Shown: positions 1 to 5,573 of the stretch, piece after piece
How positions within the stretch are numbered: position 1 is the stretch's first letter
How the letters are laid out: each line of letters opens with the position of its first letter
Assembly: GCA_025964455.1 (NCBI GenBank)
Contig: JAOPYU010000141.1
Span: forward strand, 1 to 6,494
Direction: 5' to 3'
Source: Thermoleophilia bacterium
GTDB taxonomy: Bacteria; Actinomycetota; Thermoleophilia; Gaiellales; SKUG01
DNA: 6,494 nt
The notes under the pieces: model-generated
The model's database searches: none
What the model was told of the DNA's origin: nothing
The model's input: the letters and a program-made list of their open reading frames with translations, nothing else
Position numbers and translations under genes: made by a program

Positions 1-1
1 A

Positions 2-544
2 CCGACGCTGCGCGCACAGCTCACGCACGTCGCGGCCCAGCTCGCGCTCCTGCTCAACGCCGGCGCCGAGCGCCTCGCCACGCTGCTGCCCAGCCGCGGA
101 GACGGTGGCGCCACCGCCGCGGCCCCCGCGCCCGATGCAGCTTCCGCTCCGCTCGATCTGCGCCCGCCCGCCATGCCCCTGCAGCCGCCTCCGCCGCCGC
201 TCGGGCCGACGTTCACGCTCGATCCGCACACCGGCACCATCGACGTCCCCGCCGGCGCGATCCCCATCGAGCCCGGGTCACTCCCTGGCGAGGATCCGGG
301 CAGCGACGGCGCCAGCACCACGCCGCCGATCGGGATCGGTATCCCGAGCGCGTGGATGCCGTGGGTCGGGCGCCTGCGCCCCGCCTCGCTGCGACGCGAC
401 CTGCGCAGCCTCCTTGAACGCATCGATGCACTGCTCGACGAACACGGCGTCACGCGGCTGCAGCTGCTCCTGGCGATGATCGCCGTGCCGGTCGCGACGG
501 CATTCCTCATCGACGTGGTCGCGACCATCCTCGACGGTCGCTAG
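2..544 (+). CDS. Partial hypothetical protein, proline-rich with C-terminal membrane helix (5' end outside window)
   Basis: The frame is open from base 2 to the TAG stop at 542-544, giving the last 180 residues of a protein that begins upstream. An internal ATG at 173 exists, but the same frame is open and GC3-rich before it, so I treat the gene as 5'-truncated by the window. Visible layout: an Ala/Leu-rich helix (about residues 3-30 of the fragment), an Ala/Pro-rich linker, a low-complexity Pro/Gly segment (about 58-110, including five consecutive prolines), an Arg/Leu-rich amphipathic stretch (about 125-148), and a hydrophobic segment of about 23 residues (about 153-177) ending in DGR at the C-terminus. 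The layout suggests a protein held in the membrane by its C-terminal end, with a flexible linker. No family is recognised. It converges on the next gene with an 18 bp gap. Confidence 0.7.
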   Translation, partial: PTLRAQLTHVAAQLALLLNAGAERLATLLPSRGDGGATAAAPAPDAASAPLDLRPPAMPLQPPPPPLGPTFTLDPHTGTIDVPAGAIPIEPGSLPGEDPGSDGASTTPPIGIGIPSAWMPWVGRLRPASLRRDLRSLLERIDALLDEHGVTRLQLLLAMIAVPVATAFLIDVVATILDGR

Positions 545-562
545 GTCCCACGCCCGGGAGCC

Positions 563-898
563 TCAGCCGACGCGGGTCCCATCCCGTCGAACGATGCCCA
601 GCCGCGAGGGCGGGTACCGACGCGCCTGGATGTAGTCGGGAAGGCGCGACCCGATCAGCTCGAACAGCTGTTCCGGCGATGCGGTCTCGCACGTCATGAT
701 GAGCAGCCAGGCGGGGCGTCCCTGCTCGTCGACGGTCTCCCAGACCTCGGTCTGCACGAACGAGTGCTTGCCCGCGATGATCTCGGCGACCTGCGACGGG
801 CCCGTCTTCTCGTTGAAGAGGATGACGATCGTCGGCTCGGTCCCGCGGCGGGGCGCGGGAGGCGTGTCGTCATCGATGGTCGTCACGAGCGCAGACAT
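563..898 (-). CDS. Small conserved-looking hypothetical protein (111 aa)
   Basis: This minus-strand gene runs from ATG at 898 to TGA at 563. The frame is open further upstream to an ATG at 961, but the extra 21 residues are Arg-rich and would overlap the divergent promoter region. A TATCGT box lies 7 bases before the 898 start, so I chose the shorter form. No good Shine-Dalgarno is seen, which fits a leaderless transcript. After a polar N-terminus (1-20) the sequence suggests alternating elements: strand (PTIVILF, 22-28), helix (about 34-43), strand (about 47-56), strand (PAWLLIMTCE, 62-71) and helix (about 74-90), with a basic tail containing RRYPPSRLGIVRR (93-105). That is compatible with a small alpha/beta sandwich. 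There is no signal peptide or membrane helix. I do not recognise the family and assign no function. Confidence 0.7.
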   Translation of the reverse strand: MSALVTTIDDDTPPAPRRGTEPTIVILFNEKTGPSQVAEIIAGKHSFVQTEVWETVDEQGRPAWLLIMTCETASPEQLFELIGSRLPDYIQARRYPPSRLGIVRRDGTRVG

Positions 899-904
899 CT
901 CGCA

Positions 905-910
905 CACGAT
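905..910 (-). promoter_or_regulatory. Candidate leaderless -10 box for the 111-aa gene
   Basis: Read on the minus strand, TATCGT lies exactly 7 bases before the ATG at 898. It fits the TANNNT pattern that actinobacterial leaderless genes place 6-9 bases before a transcription start coinciding with the start codon. A poor -35-like TCGAAG lies 17 bases further upstream. The prediction rests on spacing and pattern only. Confidence 0.4.
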
Positions 911-954
911 AGCCGATCGACGCGCGCGCTTCGACCCTTCTCCGACGCGCACGC

Positions 955-980
955 ATGACATCGGGTCGACGCGCTAGCAT
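955..980 (+). promoter_or_regulatory. Weak promoter candidate for the guaB3-guaA operon
   Basis: ATGACA at 955-960 matches the -35 consensus TTGACA at five of six positions. TAGCAT at 975-980 fits a TANNNT -10 box. The spacer is only 14 bases, shorter than the usual 16-18, so one element may be coincidental. If the -10 is real, transcription would begin near 985-988, just where the leader hairpin starts, leaving a leader of about 95 bases before guaB3. Confidence 0.3.
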
Positions 981-984
981 CCCC

Positions 985-1020
985 GTGAAAGGACGCGCGC
1001 CTCGCTCCAGCCTTTCGCAC
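985..1020 (+). promoter_or_regulatory. Leader hairpin upstream of guaB3
   Basis: GTGAAAGG (985-992) can pair with CCTTTCGCAC (1011-1020) as a 5-bp plus 3-bp stem separated by a 2-base bulge (CG, 1016-1017), with an 18-base loop. It sits in the predicted 5' leader. It does not resemble a purine or guanidine riboswitch that I could recognise, and it lacks a U-tract, so it is not an obvious terminator. Confidence 0.3.
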
Positions 1021-1025
1021 CCGCC

Positions 1026-1037
1026 CCGCGATCGCGG
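1026..1037. promoter_or_regulatory. 12-bp perfect palindrome, possible operator
   Basis: CCGCGATCGCGG is a perfect inverted repeat 43 bases before the guaB3 start codon, inside the noncoding divergent region. It could be a binding site for a dimeric regulator or simply a GC-rich chance palindrome. No matching half-sites were found nearby to decide. Confidence 0.25.
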
Positions 1038-1069
1038 TGTCGACGCCCCGTCCACGTTGGAGCGCGACT

Positions 1070-1074
1070 GGAGG
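1070..1074 (+). promoter_or_regulatory. Ribosome binding site that fixes the guaB3 start
   Basis: GGAGG lies 6 bases before the ATG at 1081. It is the only strong Shine-Dalgarno in the region and settles the start against the in-frame ATG at 955 and GTG at 985, whose extra 42 or 32 residues are Arg/Pro-rich and unlike the family. Confidence 0.85.
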
Positions 1075-1080
1075 CCGGCC

Positions 1081-2238
1081 ATGGACGTCGAGATCGGACG
1101 AGGCAAGAAGGCTCGCAGGGCCTGGGGATTCGATGACGTCGCGATCGTGCCCGGACGCCGCACCCGTGATCCCGAGGACGTCGACCTCTCCTGGCGCCTC
1201 GGCGGGATCGAACTCGACCTGCCGCTGCTCGCCAGTGCCATGGACGGGGTCGTCTCCCCCGCCACGGCGATCGCCCTCGGCAAGCTGGGCGGCATCGGCG
1301 TGCTCAACCTCGAGGGCCTGTTCTCCCGTTACGAGGATGCGGAGGCACGCTGCGCCGAGATCGCCGGGCTCTCTCGCGAGGAGGCGACCGGCCGCATGCA
1401 GGAGCTGTACGCGGCCCCCATCGACCCCGACCTGATGGTCGCGCGAATCCGCGAGATCAAGGCCGCCGGGGTCCCGGTCGCAGCGTCGCTCACGCCGCAG
1501 CGCGTGGAGCAGTACGCCGACGCGGTGCTCGAGGCGGGACTCGACGTGCTCGTGATCCAGGGCACCGTGGTCAGCGCCGAGCACGTCTCGACGCACGGCA
1601 CGACCCTCGACCTGAAGCGCTTCATCCCGAGCCTGGACGTGCCGGTCATCGTCGGGGGCTGCGCCTCCTACCAGTCGGCACTGCACCTGATGCGCACGGG
1701 AGCGGCGGCCGTCCTCGTGGGCGTCGGCCCCGGCGCCGCCTGCACCACGCGCGGCGTCCTGGGGGTCGGCGTGCCCCAGGCCACGGCCATCAGCGACGTC
1801 GCCGGCGCCCGTGCCCAGCACCTGCTCGAGACCGGCGAGCGCGTCGCCGTGATCGCCGACGGCGGGATGCGCACCGGCGGCGACATCTCCAAGGCCATCG
1901 CCTGCGGCGCCGACGCCGTGATGATCGGGTCACCACTCGCCCGCGCGCACGAGGCGCCGGGCAAGGGCTACCACTGGGGCATGGCGACGTTCCATCCCTC
2001 CCTGCCCCGGGGAGCGCGGGTCGAGGTGGAGCAGGTCGCCTCACTGGAGGAGATCGTGCTCGGCCCGGCGCGCGAGAACGACGGCACCCTCAACCTGATG
2101 GGCGCGTTGCGCACCTCGATGGCGACCTGCGGCTACCAGTCGATCAGCGAGTTCCAGAAGGCCGAGCTCGTGCTCGCCCCGGCGATCCAGACCGAAGGCA
2201 AGCACCACCAGCGCGCCCAGCGCGTGGGGATGGGATGA
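1081..2238 (+). CDS. guaB3: GuaB3 family IMP dehydrogenase-related protein
   Basis: This 385-residue TIM-barrel protein of the IMPDH/GMP reductase family lacks the CBS (Bateman) module of canonical GuaB. The predicted reaction is oxidation of IMP to XMP with NAD+ in the cytosol. What is seen: the N-terminal [11 protein letters not shown] motif (3-13) typical of GuaB3; a substrate loop [12 protein letters not shown] (214-225) with the presumed nucleophile Cys221; the phosphate-binding segment [12 protein letters not shown] (257-268) and [11 protein letters not shown] (277-287); a GuaB3-like [10 protein letters not shown] block (305-314); and the C-terminal TEGK...AQRVGMG. The usual DRY-type flap dyad of IMPDH is not apparent. 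GuaB3 is reported as a genuine IMPDH in cyanobacteria, while the actinobacterial form has been described as of unclear function. Coupling to guaA by a 4-base overlap supports an IMPDH role here. Family assignment is firm; the exact reaction is inferred. Confidence 0.93.
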   Translation: MDVEIGRGKKARRAWGFDDVAIVPGRRTRDPEDVDLSWRLGGIELDLPLLASAMDGVVSPATAIALGKLGGIGVLNLEGLFSRYEDAEARCAEIAGLSREEATGRMQELYAAPIDPDLMVARIREIKAAGVPVAASLTPQRVEQYADAVLEAGLDVLVIQGTVVSAEHVSTHGTTLDLKRFIPSLDVPVIVGGCASYQSALHLMRTGAAAVLVGVGPGAACTTRGVLGVGVPQATAISDVAGARAQHLLETGERVAVIADGGMRTGGDISKAIACGADAVMIGSPLARAHEAPGKGYHWGMATFHPSLPRGARVEVEQVASLEEIVLGPARENDGTLNLMGALRTSMATCGYQSISEFQKAELVLAPAIQTEGKHHQRAQRVGMG

Positions 2239-3857
2239 CGACCGCGGCTCCCGAGGCGGGCGACGCGCCAGGCGAGACCCGCGACGGCGGGCTCCGAGCC
2301 CACCCCGTGGTCGTGCTCGACCTCGGTGGCCAGTACGCGCGTCTCATCGCCCGTCGGGTCCGCGACCTCGGTTCCTACTCCGAGGTGCTCGGCGCCGGGA
2401 CCACCGCCGACCGGCTGCGCGAGCTGGCGCCGAGCGCGGTCATCCTCTCGGGTGGTCCGGCGAGCGTGTACGAGCCCGGCGCGCCGGAGGTCGATCCCGC
2501 GATCTTCCGCCTCGGCATCCCGATGCTCGGCATCTGTTACGGCATGCAGCTGATGGCTCGGGAGCTCGGCGGCGACGTGGCGAAGACGGGCAACGCCGAA
2601 TACGGCGGCACGGAGCTGCGCCGGGACGAGGACGGGGGCGTCCTGCTCTCGGGGCTCGAGCCGGTCGAGACCGTGTGGATGAGCCACCGCGATGCCGTCG
2701 TGGCCGCGCCGACCGGAGCCCGCGTGACCGCCTCCACCCCGCAGACCCCCATCGCCGCGTTCGAGGACGTGGAGCGCGGGATCTACGGCGTGCAGTTCCA
2801 TCCCGAGGTGGTGCACACGCCGAGTGGCCAGGCACTGCTCGAGCGATTCGTCCGCGACGTCGCCCAGGCGCCGGGCGGCTGGGACCCCGAGCACGTGATC
2901 GAGGAAGCCGTCGAACGCATCCGCGCCCAGGTGGGCGATACGGGCCGCGTGCTGTGCGCACTGTCAGGGGGCGTGGATTCGAGCGTCGCCGCCATGCTGG
3001 TCCACCGCGCCGTTGGCGACCGACTGACATGCGTGTTCGTCGACCACGGCCTGCTCCGCGAGGGCGAGGCCGAGCAGGTCGTCGCCACCATGGACGGACG
3101 GTTCCACCTGCCGCTCGTGCACGTGGATGCCTCCGAGCGCTTCCTGTCGCTGCTCGCGGGCGTCGACGATCCCGAGGCCAAGCGCCGCATCATCGGCGAG
3201 ACCTTCATCCGCACGTTCGAGGCGGAGGCCGAGCGGATCGTGACGGCCGACGCAGCGGAGCCCGTCCGATTCCTGGTCCAGGGGACGCTCTACTCCGACG
3301 TGATCGAGTCCGGCGGCGAGTCGGGCGTGGCCTCCAACATCAAGAGCCACCACAACGTGGGCGGGCTGCCCGACGACATGGAGCTGGAGCTGGTCGAACC
3401 ACTGCGGCTGCTCTTCAAGGACGAAGCGCGCCGCGTCGGCGAGGCCCTCGGCCTGCCCCGCGAGCTCGTGTGGCGCCAGCCGTTCCCCGGTCCGGGTCTC
3501 GCGATCCGGATCGTGGGCGCCGTCGATGACGACCGGCTGCGCATGGTGCGCCACGCCGATGCGATCCTGCGCGCGGAGTTCGCCGCGGCCGGCCTCGACG
3601 CAACGGTGTGGCAGTACTTCACCGTGCTGCTCGCGGGCGTGCGCTCCGTCGGCGTGCAGGGCGATGCCCGCACCTACGCGCACCCGATGGTCGTGCGCGC
3701 GGTGACGAGTGACGATGCGATGACCGCCGACTGGGCACGGCTGCCGCACGAGGTGCTCGCGCGCGTGTCGAACCGGATCGTCGGCGAGGTCGACGGCGTC
3801 AACCGGGTGCTGCTCGACGTCACGTCCAAGCCGCCGGGGACGATCGAATGGGAGTGA
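2235..3857 (+). CDS. guaA: GMP synthase (glutamine-hydrolysing)
   Basis: This cytosolic enzyme converts XMP, ATP and glutamine to GMP, the last step of guanine nucleotide synthesis. The 540 residues contain, in order: a class I glutamine amidotransferase domain (about 24-210) with LDLGGQY (29-35), nucleophile Cys101 in GICYGMQ, and His189/Glu191 in QFHPE; an ATP-pyrophosphatase domain with P-loop SGGVDSS (244-250) and VDHGLLR (269-275); the substrate region [11 protein letters not shown] (369-379) and [12 protein letters not shown] (414-425); and a dimerisation domain ending in the canonical KPPGTIEWE. All catalytic residues I expect are present. The ATG overlaps the guaB3 stop as ATGA, preceded by only a weak GGGG, implying translational coupling. 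The first 22 or so residues are an Ala/Gly/Asp-rich extension not usual in the family; GTG at 2307 would remove it but has no convincing ribosome site. Confidence 0.98.
   Translation: MTTAAPEAGDAPGETRDGGLRAHPVVVLDLGGQYARLIARRVRDLGSYSEVLGAGTTADRLRELAPSAVILSGGPASVYEPGAPEVDPAIFRLGIPMLGICYGMQLMARELGGDVAKTGNAEYGGTELRRDEDGGVLLSGLEPVETVWMSHRDAVVAAPTGARVTASTPQTPIAAFEDVERGIYGVQFHPEVVHTPSGQALLERFVRDVAQAPGGWDPEHVIEEAVERIRAQVGDTGRVLCALSGGVDSSVAAMLVHRAVGDRLTCVFVDHGLLREGEAEQVVATMDGRFHLPLVHVDASERFLSLLAGVDDPEAKRRIIGETFIRTFEAEAERIVTADAAEPVRFLVQGTLYSDVIESGGESGVASNIKSHHNVGGLPDDMELELVEPLRLLFKDEARRVGEALGLPRELVWRQPFPGPGLAIRIVGAVDDDRLRMVRHADAILRAEFAAAGLDATVWQYFTVLLAGVRSVGVQGDARTYAHPMVVRAVTSDDAMTADWARLPHEVLARVSNRIVGEVDGVNRVLLDVTSKPPGTIEWE
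3836..3840 (+). promoter_or_regulatory. Ribosome binding site inside the guaA 3' end
   Basis: GGGGA lies 7 bases before the ATG at 3848. This favours ATG 3848 over the alternative GTG at 3854 that would overlap the guaA stop as GTGA but lies 13 bases away from the site. Confidence 0.55.
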
Positions 3858-5305
3858 CACCCGCCGAGGAGGCACCGGGCACCGACGTGCTCGAGGCATT
3901 CTCCACCCGCCACTTCGGCAACCTGGAGGCGCTCGGCGACGGGTGCGGCGAGCTCGCGGACAGGATCCGCGCCTGGATGGTCGACCACGACGTCGTGTTC
4001 GCCGGCCAGCCGATCCCCTTCGTCATGGCGCCCCACTGCCTCGACGAGCCGACGACCGCCCGCGTCCAGCACGCGGTCGAGGTGCTCACGCGCGTGCTCG
4101 ATCGCTTCTGCAGCGCCTACCGGGTGGATGCCGGCCTCGCCGCGGCGCTCGACCTGCCGCCTGCCGAAGCCGCGCTCGTGCGGATCGAGCCCACGCTCGA
4201 CGATCCGCTCCAGCTGTGCCGGCTCGACGCATTCCTCATGCCCGACGGCTCGATCCAGTTCCTGGAGTTCAACGCCGAGAGTCCGGCCGGCATCGGCTAC
4301 ACCGACGTGATGTTCGATGGGCTCCACGAGCACTTCGAATCGCTGCACGATCCGGCGAGCGGCCTCGCCGTGCACTACCACCGCATCACCGGCCACCTGG
4401 TCGACACCGTGCGCGACGTCGAGGCTCGCTGGCGCGCCTGGACCACGGGACCCGACGGCCCTGGTCGCGCGCTCGGGATCAGCCCGTCCAGCGAACGTCC
4501 GCGCGTGCTGCTCGTCGACACCGCCGACAGCCCGTCCGTCCCGGAGTTCCGGATCATCTGCCGGGCGCTCGAGGAGGCCGGGTTCGAGGCGTCGTGGGCG
4601 AGCCTGGACGACCTCGCCCGCATCGACGGTCGACTCGTCGCCCACGGCGCACCCGTCGACGTCGTGTATCGCCGCGCACTCGTGGAGGACGTGCTCGACC
4701 CCTACGCGAGCCCGGGCGCTGCGGCCCTCATCGCAGCCGTGCGCGGGGGAGCGGTCGCGATGCTCAATCCCTTCCCCGCCCGCGTCGCCAACAACAAGAA
4801 GCTGCTGGCCCTCATCGGGGCGCCGCAGTTCGCGCACCTGCTGCTCGACGACGAGGAGCGGCGGATCGTGCGCGAGTGCATCCCCTGGACCCGCATCCTC
4901 GCGACCGGCGGCACCTCGCTGCCCGACGGAACGGCCGGCGACCTGCCGGCGTTCGTGTCCTCGCATCGTGATCAGCTCGTGCTCAAGCCCGCGTCCGACT
5001 ACGGCGGCCACAACGTCTACCTCGGGGTCTCGACCGACCCCGACCACTGGGACGCCCTCGTCGCAGCGCACGCGGGCACGAGCGACTGGATCGTGCAGTC
5101 GTACCTCGAGGTGCCGCGGGGGCGCTTCCCGGCGATCGAGGACGGCAGGCTCGTGGTCCGCGAGCGGCACTTCAACATCAACCCCTTCGCGATCGGTGGT
5201 CGCTATGCGGGAATGATCACGCGCATCTCGACGGAGCCGGTCATCAACGTCTCCGCCGGTGGCGGGCTCCTGCCGTGCGTCGCCGTGAGCCGCACGACCG
5301 CCTGA
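3848..5305 (+). CDS. Circularly permuted ATP-grasp-type protein (carboxylate-amine ligase-like)
   Basis: This 485-residue protein has no signal peptide or membrane segment. It carries the motif order of circularly permuted ATP-grasp proteins (glutathionylspermidine synthetase-like superfamily): a family-typical RLDAFL...[11 protein letters not shown] (125-147) with an E-x-N pair suited to Mg-ATP binding; a Rossmann-like central part ([12 protein letters not shown], 219-230); [18 protein letters not shown] (307-324); [17 protein letters not shown] (377-393) with Lys380 and a glycine-rich loop; [10 protein letters not shown] (414-423); and the terminal [16 protein letters not shown] (465-480). 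Such enzymes join a carboxylate to an amine through an acyl phosphate. The substrate cannot be read from the sequence. The gene overlaps guaA by 10 bases, so it is very probably cotranscribed. Superfamily assignment is from remembered motifs. A nucleotide-linked role or a peptide-modifying role are both open. Confidence 0.8.
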   Translation: MGVTPAEEAPGTDVLEAFSTRHFGNLEALGDGCGELADRIRAWMVDHDVVFAGQPIPFVMAPHCLDEPTTARVQHAVEVLTRVLDRFCSAYRVDAGLAAALDLPPAEAALVRIEPTLDDPLQLCRLDAFLMPDGSIQFLEFNAESPAGIGYTDVMFDGLHEHFESLHDPASGLAVHYHRITGHLVDTVRDVEARWRAWTTGPDGPGRALGISPSSERPRVLLVDTADSPSVPEFRIICRALEEAGFEASWASLDDLARIDGRLVAHGAPVDVVYRRALVEDVLDPYASPGAAALIAAVRGGAVAMLNPFPARVANNKKLLALIGAPQFAHLLLDDEERRIVRECIPWTRILATGGTSLPDGTAGDLPAFVSSHRDQLVLKPASDYGGHNVYLGVSTDPDHWDALVAAHAGTSDWIVQSYLEVPRGRFPAIEDGRLVVRERHFNINPFAIGGRYAGMITRISTEPVINVSAGGGLLPCVAVSRTTA

Positions 5306-5334
5306 CCTGTCACGCCCTGCGTCCCGCCGGCGTT

Positions 5335-5360
5335 CTCCACTCGACGATCACGACGTGGAG
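5335..5360 (+). promoter_or_regulatory. Hairpin that could mask the small-ORF ribosome binding site
   Basis: CTCCAC (5335-5340) is the exact reverse complement of GTGGAG (5355-5360), with an inner TCG (5341-5343)/CGA (5351-5353) pairing that leaves one bulged C. The 3' arm contains four of the five bases of the GGAGG site used by the small ORF, so folding would hide it. The function is inferred. Confidence 0.4.
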
Positions 5361-5361
5361 G
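5357..5361 (+). promoter_or_regulatory. Strong ribosome binding site of the small ORF
   Basis: GGAGG is placed 6 bases before the ATG at 5368. This near-consensus site in otherwise noncoding DNA is the main reason to take the short reading frame as a gene. Confidence 0.7.
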
Positions 5362-5367
5362 TAGGAC

Positions 5368-5493
5368 ATGAAGGGCTTCATCCTCGCCAGCGCCATCCCG
5401 GTCATCGCGCTGCGGACCGCCATGAACGACCCGGTCGCCTGGCACAACTTCTGCATCTCCGCCCACCAGTGCCTGGTCGCGGCAGTCGGCTGA
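5368..5493 (+). CDS. Small 41-residue protein of unknown function
   Basis: The frame runs ATG to TGA with a perfect-spacing GGAGG, and all but one of its sense codons end in G or C, matching the codon use of the neighbouring genes. The peptide has a hydrophobic N-terminal half (MKGFILASAIPVIAL, 1-15, after a single Lys) that could be a short membrane segment or a leader. A polar middle (RTAMNDP, 16-22) follows, then a C-terminal part with Trp25, His26, His33 and two cysteines (Cys29, Cys35), ending in VAAVG. It lies 62 bases after the ATP-grasp gene and 80 bases before the ferritin-like gene, on the same strand. I do not recognise it. Options are a small membrane protein, a modified-peptide precursor, or a short regulatory (leader) peptide for the downstream gene. 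A chance ORF is not excluded. Confidence 0.55.
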   Translation: MKGFILASAIPVIALRTAMNDPVAWHNFCISAHQCLVAAVG

Positions 5494-5495
5494 GG

Positions 5496-5522
5496 CGATC
5501 GCCGAGGCTCCGTCCGGCATCG
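5496..5522 (+). promoter_or_regulatory. Possible hairpin between small ORF and ferritin-like gene
   Basis: CGAT (5496-5499) and GCCG (5501-5504) can pair with CGGC (5515-5518) and ATCG (5519-5522), with one bulged C and a 10-base loop. There is no T-run after it, so it is not a standard intrinsic terminator. The 5' arm overlaps a palindromic GGCGATCGCC (5494-5503), which offers a competing fold. Confidence 0.25.
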
Positions 5523-5562
5523 GTACCCGTCATGCGCCAGAATGCGGGGAAGATCCCAGCAC

Positions 5563-5567
5563 AGGAG
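5563..5567 (+). promoter_or_regulatory. Ribosome binding site fixing the ferritin-like gene start
   Basis: AGGAG lies 6 bases before the ATG at 5574. It supports this start; the only upstream ATGs nearby (5532, 5542) lack such a site. Confidence 0.75.
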
Positions 5568-5573
5568 CTCCAG

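Noticed and set aside
105..479. Plus-strand 124-codon frame within the first gene
   Set aside because: Its product is almost entirely Arg/Ser/Pro/Ala, the typical out-of-frame reading of the GC-rich gene in the frame ending at 544.
531..590. 7-bp inverted repeat (TCGACGG/CCGTCGA) and a GGTCCCA direct repeat around the convergent gene ends
   Set aside because: The arms are 46 bases apart, lie within coding sequence and lack a T-run, so a bidirectional terminator is not supported.
955..1080. Longer GuaB3 start at ATG 955 or GTG 985
   Set aside because: The added residues are Arg/Pro/Ser-rich and not family-like, and the strong GGAGG sits just before ATG 1081.
985..1080. Purine riboswitch in the guaB3 leader
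   Set aside because: Only a simple bulged hairpin is seen. The three-way junction and conserved loop bases expected for a purine aptamer are absent.
883..1821. Minus-strand frame of 312 codons antisense to guaB3 and crossing the divergent promoter region
   Set aside because: It overlaps the GuaB3 core motifs, shows low-complexity Arg/Asp/Gly/His composition and has no ribosome site.
2133..3899. Long minus-strand frames antisense to guaA (2133-2894 and 2964-3899)
   Set aside because: They are composition shadows of guaA, whose catalytic motifs are complete on the plus strand.
3674..5170. Long minus-strand open frame of 498 codons antisense to the ATP-grasp gene
   Set aside because: Long antisense frames are expected in GC3-rich coding DNA. 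Its product is Arg/Val/Glu/His-rich with no family motifs, while the plus strand has clear conserved motifs.
3941..5216. Plus-strand alternate frames inside the ATP-grasp gene (3943-4971 and 4317-5216)
   Set aside because: Their products are Arg- or Ser/Arg-rich shadows without motifs, and no frameshift is needed to read the ATP-grasp gene intact.
5368..5493. The small ORF as a graspetide precursor for the neighbouring ATP-grasp protein
   Set aside because: Graspetide cores are rich in Asp/Glu with Thr/Ser/Lys acceptors, while this C-terminal part has almost no acidic residues. The ATP-grasp is also of the circularly permuted type rather than the known graspetide ligase type.
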